64,000 bases of DNA from NCBI GenBank assembly GCA_904373265.1, contig CAJFEE010000005.1:1-64000 (forward strand), given 5' to 3'. The position numbers and the translations under genes were made by a program. The first letter of the stretch is position 1. Every line of letters begins with the position of its first letter. Of this stretch, positions 47,054 through 55,334 are shown piece after piece. The notes under the pieces were generated by a model. That model worked only from the letters and a program-made list of their open reading frames with translations, was not told where the DNA came from and made no database searches. Source of the DNA: Candidatus Harrysmithiimonas galli. GTDB lineage: Bacteria; Bacillota; Bacilli; CAJFEE01.

Positions 47054-47878
47054 TTATTTTACGATATTCTCCCCAAACCATTTTTCTGAGATTTGTGTTG
47101 CTGTTCCGTCAGCTTTCATTTCTTCCATAATTCGGTTCACCTCTGCAATCAATTCTGAATCAGTTTTACGCATACCGACCCCATATTCCTCAGAACCAAA
47201 GTTATCCTCTAAAATCCGAAATTTCTCAGCACCCATTTTATCGATATAATAACGCAGTAAGACAATATCTCCAACAACTGCATCAATCCGGTTATTTTCT
47301 AAATCACGCAAAATATCAGGAAAAGTTGGCATTAAAACTAAAGAACTGTTTTTAAAAGAAGCCAAAACCTCTGGTTCTGCCTCTACAGCCTCAATTGTAC
47401 TGGAACCGCCTTGTGTTCCAACCTCTTTACCTGCCAAATCCGCTTTTGACTGAATATCGGAATCAGCCAATACAACAATCGCTTGCGTATTATTTAAATA
47501 TGGATTAGAAAAATCAACTTTCTCTTTTCTTTCTTCTGTAATAGAATATCCATTCCAAATAAAATCAATTTTACCACGGTTTAGCTCACTTTCCTTAATA
47601 TCCCAACTAATCGGCTGTAAACGCAATTCGATTCCCATTCTTTTCATAACTTCAGTAGCCATATCGATGTCAAAACCGATGTATTCCCCACTTTTTCCGT
47701 CCACAAAACCCATAGGTTCAAATTCTTGATCAAAGCCTAAAGTCAAATAACCACGTTGCTTATAAAAATCCAAAGAAACATGATCATTATCAGATGTACC
47801 TGCAGTATTATTACCACATGCTGTTAATCCAATACATAAAAGCATACCAAACAAGATAAAAACGAATTTTTTCTTCAT
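47054..47878 (-). CDS. Amino-acid binding lipoprotein of the ABC importer
   Basis: Family 3 solute-binding protein, 274 aa, lipid-anchored. The signal peptide ends with the lipobox LTAC (Cys21). The mature part has GYLTLGFDQEFEPMGF, GFDIDMATEVMKRMG, the ITEERKEKVDFSNPY loop and VGTQGGSS, all standard for polar amino-acid binding proteins. The ligand cannot be read directly; the T-box leader suggests histidine as a candidate (see the leader entry). AAAAGGGG precedes the ATG at 47878. It is the first gene of the operon. Confidence 0.92.
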   Translation of the reverse strand: MKKKFVFILFGMLLCIGLTACGNNTAGTSDNDHVSLDFYKQRGYLTLGFDQEFEPMGFVDGKSGEYIGFDIDMATEVMKRMGIELRLQPISWDIKESELNRGKIDFIWNGYSITEERKEKVDFSNPYLNNTQAIVVLADSDIQSKADLAGKEVGTQGGSSTIEAVEAEPEVLASFKNSSLVLMPTFPDILRDLENNRIDAVVGDIVLLRYYIDKMGAEKFRILEDNFGSEEYGVGMRKTDSELIAEVNRIMEEMKADGTATQISEKWFGENIVK

Positions 47879-47904
47879 GACTCTTTCCCCTTTTCTAAAA
47901 AATA

Positions 47905-48193
47905 TAAAAAACCGTCCCTAGGTCATCATAGACCTGAGGACGGACAATAGCCGTGGTTCCACCCCATATTTGCACACACCTCACAATGTATGCCTCAATA
48001 AGTGTGATTCTTATAACACTCTTGCGAAATAACGGGCGCATCAACCCGGGACAACCTACGCACATTTAGCTTCAGTGCCCAGCTCAAAGATGTGTTCATT
48101 TTATGCTGCGAGGCTTTTCACCACCCAGCCCCTCTCTGCTTTTGCTATACATAAAATTACTTTTTCTTATCTTCGCTGTAAAATATGAATACA
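47905..48193 (-). promoter_or_regulatory. T-box riboswitch leader of the polar amino-acid importer
   Basis: Complete T-box features on the minus strand: AGTA and AGAGAGGGGCTGGGTGG in stem I (about 48160-48121), CGTTATT in stem III (about 48034-48028), antiterminator sequence GGGGTGGAACCACGG (47965-47951), and a terminator CCGTCCTCAGGTC paired with GACCTAGGGACGG then TTTTTT (47943-47905). The specifier region reads GAACACATC (about 48098-48090). CAC or CAT there would mean histidine; ACA would mean threonine. T-box control of histidine importers is known in Firmicutes, so histidine is favoured but not proven. Confidence 0.92.
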
Positions 48194-48199
48194 TCTCCT

Positions 48200-48228
48200 A
48201 GTCTAATATACCCCTATGAAAAATTCAA
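48200..48228 (-). promoter_or_regulatory. Probable sigma-A promoter of the second T-box leader
   Basis: TTGAAT (48228-48223) and TAGACT (48205-48200) are 17 bases apart. The predicted start is about 48193, placing the antiterminator motif about 230 bases downstream, similar to the metQNI leader. Confidence 0.65.
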
Positions 48229-48255
48229 TACTTTTTTGTAAATTGTCAAGAAGTA

Positions 48256-49665
48256 CTATATGTTTGGATTTCTTTTTTTCCAACATTCTACCCCTTTTAA
48301 GCCCGGAATATCATCAGCATAAAACACTGGATCTATACCTGATTTTCTTTGAACAACGTAATTTTTCAAAGCTTTAAAAGCAATAGGAGATAAAAGAATA
48401 ATTGCGATTAAGTTAATTGTTGCCATAAATGCCATTGATAAATCAGCAAAGGTCCAAACAAAGTCTAGGCTTGCGACAGAACCGATAAATATCATTGCAA
48501 TTACACCTGCTCGGTATAAATATAAGACAATCGGACGCTCAGAAATATATTTTACATTCACTTCACCATAAAAATAGTTGCCAAGGATAGAACTGAAGGC
48601 AAAAAAGAAAATTGCAACCACCAAAAATTCATGCGCCCATCCACCAATTAAGCTCGTCAAAGAAACTTGTGTCAATTCGATTCCTTTTAATCCGCTCATA
48701 TAATTCGGTGCCAATAAAATAATAAACGCTGTAATTGAACAAACAACTAACGTATCAAAATATACACCTAGTGTTTGAATAAAACCTTGCTTTGCTGGAT
48801 GCGAAACAAACGCTGCGGCTGCGGCATTGGGTGCCGATCCCATTCCAGCTTCATTAGAAAATAATCCACGTTTTACCCCTTGAATCAATACGGTGCCAAA
48901 TGTTGCACCCATAAATTGCTCAAAACCAAAAGCACTTTTTACAATCAAGACAATCAAACCAGGAATCTGGGTAATATTTAAGACAACTACATAAAGACCA
49001 ATACCAATATACAAAAATGCCATAATGGGTACAATAATTGAAGTAGCATGCGCAATACGTTGTACACCACCAATAATCAAAATTAATGTTAAAATAGATA
49101 GCACCAAACCAATGAGTATCGGGTTGATTTGATATGCAGATAAGGAAGCGGCAATTGTATTGCTTTGTGAAGAATTAAAAGCAAATCCAAACGTTATAAT
49201 CAAACAAATTGAAAAAACAATACCCATCTGTCTTTGCCCCAGTTGTTTTTGAATATAATAGCTTGGTCCCCCTTTAAAGTTCCCATCTGAATCCTTTATC
49301 TTATAAATTTGTGCTAAAGTACTCTCAACAAATGCACTTGCCCCGCCTAAAAGTGCAACAACCCACATCCAAAAAACCGCCCCTGGTCCACCAATAGAAA
49401 TGGCCAATGCAACTCCGGCTATATTTCCAACACCAATTCGAGAAGCTGCTCCAATAAAAAACGCTTGTAAAGAAGAAATTTGCTTTTTATGCGGATGACT
49501 TTCCTTCTTTAACAAACGAAACATTTCTTTTATATTTACAATTTGTACAAATTTACTGCGCAGTGTAAAATAAAATCCACCGCCCAAAAGTAAAACAATC
49601 AAGACATATGTCCACATGAAATTGTTTATCGGACTAATGAATTTTTCCAATAAAAATTCCAGCAT
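48256..49665 (-). CDS. Alanine/glycine:cation symporter family protein
   Basis: Sodium- or proton-coupled amino-acid carrier (AGCS family), 469 aa with about ten or eleven spans. Family signatures are GVGNIAGVALAISIGGPGAVFWMWVVA (about residues 78-104), FNSSQSNTIAASL, the GLFSNEAGMGSAPNAAAAA loop (about 274-292) and the FAFSSILGNYFYGE segment. Substrates are alanine (sometimes the D form), glycine or glutamine. AGGAGG precedes the ATG at 49665. It is separated from the upstream amidase gene by a terminator-like hairpin and ends just before the second T-box promoter. Confidence 0.94.
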   Translation of the reverse strand: MLEFLLEKFISPINNFMWTYVLIVLLLGGGFYFTLRSKFVQIVNIKEMFRLLKKESHPHKKQISSLQAFFIGAASRIGVGNIAGVALAISIGGPGAVFWMWVVALLGGASAFVESTLAQIYKIKDSDGNFKGGPSYYIQKQLGQRQMGIVFSICLIITFGFAFNSSQSNTIAASLSAYQINPILIGLVLSILTLILIIGGVQRIAHATSIIVPIMAFLYIGIGLYVVVLNITQIPGLIVLIVKSAFGFEQFMGATFGTVLIQGVKRGLFSNEAGMGSAPNAAAAAFVSHPAKQGFIQTLGVYFDTLVVCSITAFIILLAPNYMSGLKGIELTQVSLTSLIGGWAHEFLVVAIFFFAFSSILGNYFYGEVNVKYISERPIVLYLYRAGVIAMIFIGSVASLDFVWTFADLSMAFMATINLIAIILLSPIAFKALKNYVVQRKSGIDPVFYADDIPGLKGVECWKKRNPNI

Positions 49666-49793
49666 CTCTAACCTCCTAAGTCGTTCTTCTTTTCCATCAA
49701 TTGATATTTTACAAAATAAACATTCAAAAGGAAAATCAATTTTTAAGCAATTTGAATTTATATTAGTATAGCATAACTTGTTTTTTCAAAGCA

Positions 49794-49834
49794 AAACAGA
49801 AGGCGGTACCATTTTTTGGCACAACCTCCTGTTT
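49794..49834 (-). terminator. Imperfect terminator between amidase and symporter genes
   Basis: AACAGGAGGTTGTGCC and GGTACCGCCTTCTGTT pair with a few mismatches around AAAAAAT, followed by TTGC on the minus strand. It lies 14 bases after the amidase stop. Its T-run is short, so readthrough into the symporter gene is possible. Confidence 0.65.
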
Positions 49835-49847
49835 AAAATAATCTATT

Positions 49848-51392
49848 TTATATTTCAGAATTTGATAAAGCAGCATCCGATGTTTGTTTTGCGTCCTGCG
49901 TATCCTCAGATGTAGTTTCTAATTGATCTGGTTCATGCACTTCCATCGGATAAAACTCTTGTAAATCTTTTAACAACATGACACCCGTTTTTCCCAATGT
50001 ACTGAATTCATTTGATTCTGATGCAACAAATGGTGTGTCACCTACTTTAATTGCGAACTTTAATTGTGGTACAGCCACTCCATCTGAATCACGCAACATA
50101 TATTTTTCATTTGCGGTTGCATGAATAGATAGGTTTATAGCCTCCGATAAATTCCCGGCATACTTTCGCATAACCGTGTATTTCGCACGATCATCTGCTA
50201 CGGAGAAAACAAATGTATTCTTTGTTGCCTCGGTAAGAACTAAGCTGTATACATAATTATCGGTTTCTATTTCATTGTGAATCACTATGGGTACATGACC
50301 TGTTCCCATCACCTTTTTCACATCACGAATCAATGTTTCCTTTGACTTTTTAATTCGCTTTAACGCATTGGTTGGATCGGTTCTCCTTGTTGGATCAAGC
50401 TCCTCATGCCCAACAATTTTCGTTGATGGATCCAATTCATAGGTTGTACATAAATTGGCAATCACTTTTACATAATTTTGATATGCTTTCAAGCTGCGGC
50501 TATAATCCCCAGAAAAATAACAAAGCTCAATACCAATTGCCGCATCATTAGCATTATAGCTAAATAGACGGTTGTCCGTAGTTACATTATAACGTACATG
50601 CCATGCTTTTTCATTTAATGGAATGGTTAAAACCGATTCTTTATTATCTACGAAAATATGAGCACTTGCCGAAACTGAATTGGCACTGTTTTTATAATAA
50701 TCTACATTATTCTTAGCGGTTGAATTATTATTTCCTGTATCATGTGCCACAATAAATTGAGGGCCGATTAATGAGCTACCACTTCGGCGCGCCGTCTTTA
50801 CTGGAATATAATCATGACGAAAAGTCGCATTCAGTGCATCAACTGTCAAGCGGTTGGCTCCTCCAGTAAAAGGCTTTAAATCATAAGCCGTTGTAGGAAT
50901 AAACACAAATGAAATATGATCAAGCATTTGTTTGATATTTACACCGTCAATTTCTGCATCGTTTGCATATGCCTGTGCATATTGCTCCAGCATCTGCATG
51001 GTATATAAGGTGGTATTCCAATCTTTCGCTGTAAAGGAATTGCTGATCAAAACTTTTTTTTCACCGTTTCCTAGTGTAATTTTATAGATTTTATTTTTCA
51101 CACCATCATCTAAAGCTTCAACCTGCAAAAATGGATAAGCTTCCTCAAGCAAATTTAAATCGTCCAACATTTTTTGATAGCTGTATTCAGCGTTTGAGGT
51201 TACAATTCGCTCAAATGTTTCATCGTTTTCAGAAACCAAAATCGGTGTGTTCGGTACTTCAGGAGTCTCAGAAGATGGAACGAATGTATCAGACGCTTCA
51301 GAAATCTCAAAGGCCAATGACTGAGTTGGTAAAAATACTAGACCGACTAAAATGCAAATGTTACATAAATAAACCTGAATTCTTTTTTTCAT
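49848..51392 (-). CDS. Exported amidase with degenerate M14-peptidase domain
   Basis: Secreted 514-aa protein with a signal peptide (about residues 1-28). Residues 65-185 follow the pattern of M14 zinc carboxypeptidases: YSYQKMLDDLNLLEEAYPFL, KKVLISNSFTAKDWNTT and FVFIPTTAYD. The zinc motif H-x-x-E is replaced (Thr121, Asp124 in FTAKDW instead of HHAREW), so this domain should be inactive. Residues 210-350 are an Amidase_2 domain with HDTG (His217), PLNEKAWHVRYN, IGIELCY (Glu289), VGHEEL (His329) and RTDP (Asp339), predicted to cut N-acetylmuramoyl-L-alanine bonds. The C-terminal 150 residues are of unknown fold, ending in a low-complexity S/T/D/E tail. GGAAGGGGAAGG precedes the ATG at 51392. 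The M14 part probably binds peptide stems. Confidence 0.85.
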   Translation of the reverse strand: MKKRIQVYLCNICILVGLVFLPTQSLAFEISEASDTFVPSSETPEVPNTPILVSENDETFERIVTSNAEYSYQKMLDDLNLLEEAYPFLQVEALDDGVKNKIYKITLGNGEKKVLISNSFTAKDWNTTLYTMQMLEQYAQAYANDAEIDGVNIKQMLDHISFVFIPTTAYDLKPFTGGANRLTVDALNATFRHDYIPVKTARRSGSSLIGPQFIVAHDTGNNNSTAKNNVDYYKNSANSVSASAHIFVDNKESVLTIPLNEKAWHVRYNVTTDNRLFSYNANDAAIGIELCYFSGDYSRSLKAYQNYVKVIANLCTTYELDPSTKIVGHEELDPTRRTDPTNALKRIKKSKETLIRDVKKVMGTGHVPIVIHNEIETDNYVYSLVLTEATKNTFVFSVADDRAKYTVMRKYAGNLSEAINLSIHATANEKYMLRDSDGVAVPQLKFAIKVGDTPFVASESNEFSTLGKTGVMLLKDLQEFYPMEVHEPDQLETTSEDTQDAKQTSDAALSNSEI

Positions 51393-51640
51393 TATTTTTA
51401 CCTTCCCCTTCCTTATAAATCAAACAAGTCCGCTTTTTATTATAGCAAATTTTACAAGAATGTGGTTATTTTTTACAGAAATTTCATCCCAACGACTTTA
51501 TTTTCTCTCTTTCTTTCTTAAGCAACAACAAATATGAAAACCAACAAAAAACGAGTTGAGTGAACAAAAATTTCTTGCATAAATAACAGTTGCAACGGAA
51601 CAAATTTTTCATATTAAGTATTCTTCTCCATTTAAAAATA
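51393..51640. other. Divergent intergenic region before nrdI
   Basis: Between the amidase and nrdI genes, which are divergent. The nrd promoter lies at its right end (separate entry). A 102-codon minus-strand frame (51484-51792) overlaps nrdI and lacks a ribosome site, so I do not count it. Confidence 0.4.
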
Positions 51641-51698
51641 TAGACGTTTTCTACCATATATAGTATGATGTTTATCAGACGATAACTAAATATTGATT
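51641..51698 (+). promoter_or_regulatory. nrd promoter with tandem NrdR-box-like sites
   Basis: TAGACG (51641-51646) and TATGAT (51664-51669), 17 bases apart, form a likely sigma-A promoter. Overlapping it are CTACCATATATAGTAT (51651-51666, 12 of 16 matches to the NrdR consensus as I recall it) and TAACTAAATATTGATT (51683-51698, weaker). Their centres are 32 bases apart, three helix turns, the spacing typical of NrdR operators. Repression of nrdIEF by NrdR-dATP is inferred. Confidence 0.65.
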
Positions 51699-51738
51699 TG
51701 GTATATGAAAATTTTATGCGATAAAGGTGTGAGAGTAG

Positions 51739-52098
51739 ATGAAAGTTTATTTTGATAGTTGCACAGGAAATGTTGCCCGCTTTTCTGCACATCTTCCGTT
51801 TCCGATTGAAAAAATTGAGGAAATGACAAAATCCGATGAGCCTTATGTTTTAATTACGTATACAACCAATTTTGGGCAGGTTCCGGAAAAGACAGAAAAA
51901 TTTCTCAAAAATAACGGGCATTTACTAAAAGGTGTCGTAGCTAGTGGGAATAAAAATTGGGGGACATTTTATGGCAAAAGCGGAGATATTATTTCTGAAA
52001 TGTATCAAGTTCCCTTGCTTCATAAATTTGAACTATCCGGAACCAAAAGAGATCAAATTATTGTAAAAGAAAAAATCAAGGAGATTGAACATGCTTGA
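51739..52098 (+). CDS. nrdI: NrdI flavodoxin-like protein
   Basis: FMN protein that supplies superoxide or peroxide to build the dimanganese-tyrosyl cofactor of NrdF. The 119-aa protein starts MKVYFDSCTGNVARFSA, giving the flavin phosphate loop (S-x-T-G-N), and has VLITYTTNFGQVP and VASGNKNWGTFYGKSGDIIS around the flavin. AAAGGTGTGAGAG precedes the ATG at 51739. It overlaps the start of nrdE by eight bases and heads the nrdIEF operon. Confidence 0.95.
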   Translation: MKVYFDSCTGNVARFSAHLPFPIEKIEEMTKSDEPYVLITYTTNFGQVPEKTEKFLKNNGHLLKGVVASGNKNWGTFYGKSGDIISEMYQVPLLHKFELSGTKRDQIIVKEKIKEIEHA

Positions 52099-54184
52099 GC
52101 ATATAAAAAAAAATAATGAGATTATGAAACAGGCAGATGGATTTTATCGATTGGAAAAAGATAAAGAAGCCATCGCTTTATTTTTGGAAGAAATTGAAAA
52201 AAAACGAATGAAATTTACGACATTAGAAGAACGCTTCCAATATTTAATTGATCATGAATACTATTATAACTTATTTACAGTTGATGGTTATACCATGGAT
52301 GACATTCAGGCAGTTTATGCAGCCATCAAAGCAGTTCCATTTCAATTTCAAAGTTATATGTCCATTTCTAAATTTTATAAAGACTACGCGCTGCAAACTT
52401 TTGATAAGCAATTTTATTTGGAAGATTATGCAGATCGAATTGCAATTGTTGCGCTCTTTTTGGCACGTGGCAATACGGAAAAAGCGGTTGAATATGCACG
52501 TGAAATGATTGCACAAAACTATCAACCTGCAACACCAACTTTTCTCAATGCTGGAAGAAAAAGAGGTGGTGAACTTGTTAGCTGCTTTTTATTAGAAGTT
52601 GATGACACATTAAACTCTATTGGCTTTAACATTGAAACCAGTATGCAGCTTTCCAAAATTGGTGGCGGTGTTGCGCTAAATCTTTCCAAAATTCGTGGGC
52701 GTGGTGAAAGCATTCGGGATGTAAAAGGTGCAGCAAGTGGTGTAATGCCAGTTGTTAAGCTGCTTGAAGATACGTTTTCTTATGTGAATCAGCTTGGTCA
52801 AAGAAAAGGTGCTGGTGCGGCTTATTTACATATTTTTCATTGGGATATTGAAGAATTTCTTGATTGCAAAAAAATTAATTCCGATGAAAAAACAAGAATT
52901 CAAGGCTTGTCCATTGGTGTAATTTGTCCGCATAAATTTTTTGAGCTGGCAAAGCACAATCAAGATGTTTATGTATTTGCCCCTCACTCAGTTCAAAGGG
53001 TGTATGGCATGCCTTTAGATGAAATGAATATGCAAGAAATGTATGACGTGCTCATACAGGATACACGAATTTTAAAAAGAAAATGGATGAATGCTCGAGA
53101 GATTCTTGGAAAAATTGCAATGCTGCAGCTTGAATCTGGATATCCTTATATTGTTTATCATACCAATGCCAACAATCAACATCCATTAAAAAATTTGGGT
53201 TCGATTAAAATGAGCAATCTTTGTACGGAAATTTTTCAGCTTCAGGAAACGAGTATCATTCACGATTATGGACTTCCAGATGAAATTAAACGAGATATTT
53301 GTTGCAATCTTGGCTCTTTAAATATCGTTAACGTGATGGAAAACCAATCCATTCGAGAATCTGTTTATCGTGCAATGGACATGCTGACTGCTGTCAGTGA
53401 TTTAAGTGATATTTCTAATGCGCCATCAATTTTCAAAGCCAATCAAGAGCTACATTCTGTTGGATTAGGTGTCATGAACTTACACGGATTTTTTGCGAAA
53501 AATAAAATTCGTTATGAGTCAGAAGAAGCAAAAGAATTTGCCAACTTGTTTTTTATGACAGTAAATTATCATTCTATCGAAAGAAGTATGCAGATTGCCA
53601 TGGAGACGGGAAAATGCTTTCAAGGCTTTAGGCAATCAGATTACGGAACAGGGGTTTATTTTGATTTCTATACGGAAAAAAACATCTCCCCTACTTCTGA
53701 ACAAATTACAGAACTGTTCAAAGAAATTTTTATTCCGTCAAAGGAAGATTGGATGAAACTAAAAGAACAGGTGATGAAGAATGGTCTATACCATGCATAC
53801 CGGATGGCCATTGCTCCGACCGGATCCATTTCTTATTTACAAAATAGCACTTCTTCTGTGATGCCTATTACAAATGTGATTGAAACAAGAACATACGAAA
53901 ATGCAATGACTTACTATCCGATGCCTTATTTAACAAAGGAAACTTATTGGTATTATGCAAAAACTGCCTATGATATGGATATGATGAAACTGATTGATTT
54001 GATTTCTGTTATTCAAAAACATGTCGATCAAGGCATTAGCTGTACATTATTTGTTCATAGTGATATTTCTACACGCGAACTGGCAAAATATTACATATAT
54101 GCTGAGCATAAAGGACTCAAATCCCTTTATTATACAAGAACCAATAAGAAAAATATTGAAGAATGCCTAAGCTGTTCCGTATAA
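52091..54184 (+). CDS. nrdE: Class Ib ribonucleotide reductase alpha subunit NrdE
   Basis: Catalytic subunit reducing ribonucleoside diphosphates. The 697-aa protein lacks an N-terminal ATP cone, as usual for NrdE. The catalytic redox cysteine is in ELVSCFLLEVDD (Cys165), the radical-site region in MSNLCTEIFQL, the AIAPTGSISYLQNSTSS loop is present, and the C-terminal shuttle pair is Cys692/Cys695 (ECLSCSV). A TTG two codons upstream also opens the frame, but AAGGAG seven bases before the ATG at 52091 decides the start. It is translationally coupled to nrdI and followed by nrdF. Confidence 0.96.
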   Translation: MLEHIKKNNEIMKQADGFYRLEKDKEAIALFLEEIEKKRMKFTTLEERFQYLIDHEYYYNLFTVDGYTMDDIQAVYAAIKAVPFQFQSYMSISKFYKDYALQTFDKQFYLEDYADRIAIVALFLARGNTEKAVEYAREMIAQNYQPATPTFLNAGRKRGGELVSCFLLEVDDTLNSIGFNIETSMQLSKIGGGVALNLSKIRGRGESIRDVKGAASGVMPVVKLLEDTFSYVNQLGQRKGAGAAYLHIFHWDIEEFLDCKKINSDEKTRIQGLSIGVICPHKFFELAKHNQDVYVFAPHSVQRVYGMPLDEMNMQEMYDVLIQDTRILKRKWMNAREILGKIAMLQLESGYPYIVYHTNANNQHPLKNLGSIKMSNLCTEIFQLQETSIIHDYGLPDEIKRDICCNLGSLNIVNVMENQSIRESVYRAMDMLTAVSDLSDISNAPSIFKANQELHSVGLGVMNLHGFFAKNKIRYESEEAKEFANLFFMTVNYHSIERSMQIAMETGKCFQGFRQSDYGTGVYFDFYTEKNISPTSEQITELFKEIFIPSKEDWMKLKEQVMKNGLYHAYRMAIAPTGSISYLQNSTSSVMPITNVIETRTYENAMTYYPMPYLTKETYWYYAKTAYDMDMMKLIDLISVIQKHVDQGISCTLFVHSDISTRELAKYYIYAEHKGLKSLYYTRTNKKNIEECLSCSV

Positions 54185-54241
54185 TAGTCATAGTTAAAAT
54201 ATCTAACAAAACAGGCGAATCATTACTTGGAGGAAAAACGA

Positions 54242-55216
54242 ATGACAAACAAACATTCTGCTGTCAACTGGAATGAAGAACAAGATCCTTATACACAAAT
54301 GTTTTGGAAACAAAATATTATGCAGTTTTGGATTGATGAGGAAATTCCAGTTTCACAGGATAAAAATGTATGGATGGAGCTGGCAAAAAATGAGCAGGAA
54401 ACTTATAAAAAAGTTCTGGCTGGTTTAACCTTGCTTGATACAAAACAAGGCGGTGAAGGAATGCCGCTTATTTCTCTGCATATCGAAAATCTGCAACAAA
54501 AAGCACTTTTAACCTTTATGGCGGGTATGGAACAAATTCATGCCAAATCATATAGTACCATTTTCACAACAATTGCCTCCAATGAAGAAATCCAAAAACT
54601 TTTTTTATGGACGGAGGAAAACGAATACTTACAAAAAAAGGCTGAAATGATCTCCAATCAATACATCAATCTTTGGCAGCCGAAGGTTTCAAAGGAAGTT
54701 TTATTTCAAGCCTTGGTTGCCTCCGTTTTTCTTGAATCTTTTTTATTTTACAGTGGCTTTTTTTATCCGCTTTTTTTGGCAGGTCAAGGCAAAATGACAA
54801 ACAGTGGAGAAATTATTAACTTAATTATTCGAGATGAATCCATTCATGGCGTTTATGTTGGTTTGCTTGCGCAATCGATTTACCAATCTTTTTCTACAGA
54901 AAAGCAATCTGAAATGTTTGCTTGGACACAAGACTTTCTAGATGCACTGATGAAAAACGAAAAAAAATATACAAAGCAGCTTTATGATGCCATTGGTCTA
55001 ACAGATGAGGTGAACGCATTTCTCATTTATAATGCCAATAAATCCATGATGAATCTCGGATTTGAACCAATTTATGATGCTGTTGAAATCAATCCGATTA
55101 TTGAAAATGGGTTACAGACCAATACAAAAACACATGACTTTTTCTCGCAAAAGGGAAACGGTTATATAAAAGCCATTTATGTTGAGCCTTTACAGGATGA
55201 AGACTTTATTTTTTAA
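54242..55216 (+). CDS. nrdF: Class Ib ribonucleotide reductase beta subunit NrdF
   Basis: Radical-generating subunit with a dimetal centre. The 324-aa protein keeps all ligands: Asp66 (LTLLDT), Glu97 and His100 (GMEQIHAKSY), Glu165 (FLESF), Glu199 and His202 (RDESIHGVY), and the radical tyrosine Tyr104. A TTG at 54227 extends the frame, but GGAGG lies eight bases before the ATG at 54242. With NrdI encoded in the operon, a manganese cofactor is likely. The gap to nrdE is 57 bases. Confidence 0.96.
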   Translation: MTNKHSAVNWNEEQDPYTQMFWKQNIMQFWIDEEIPVSQDKNVWMELAKNEQETYKKVLAGLTLLDTKQGGEGMPLISLHIENLQQKALLTFMAGMEQIHAKSYSTIFTTIASNEEIQKLFLWTEENEYLQKKAEMISNQYINLWQPKVSKEVLFQALVASVFLESFLFYSGFFYPLFLAGQGKMTNSGEIINLIIRDESIHGVYVGLLAQSIYQSFSTEKQSEMFAWTQDFLDALMKNEKKYTKQLYDAIGLTDEVNAFLIYNANKSMMNLGFEPIYDAVEINPIIENGLQTNTKTHDFFSQKGNGYIKAIYVEPLQDEDFIF

Positions 55217-55235
55217 AACCAGATGAATTTGCATA

Positions 55236-55288
55236 AAAAAATCACATGATGGTAGTCTCTTTCTCTCTACCAATCATGTGATTTTTAT
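55236..55288. terminator. Terminator of the nrdIEF operon
   Basis: AAAAATCACATGAT-GTAG pairs with CTAC-ATCATGTGATTTTT around an 11-base loop, 20 bases after nrdF. Symmetric A- and T-runs let it also stop the convergent chemoreceptor gene. Confidence 0.92.
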
Positions 55289-55334
55289 TTGAAATAATAC
55301 TTGTATTTTGAATAAATTCCCTTATCCAGTACAT

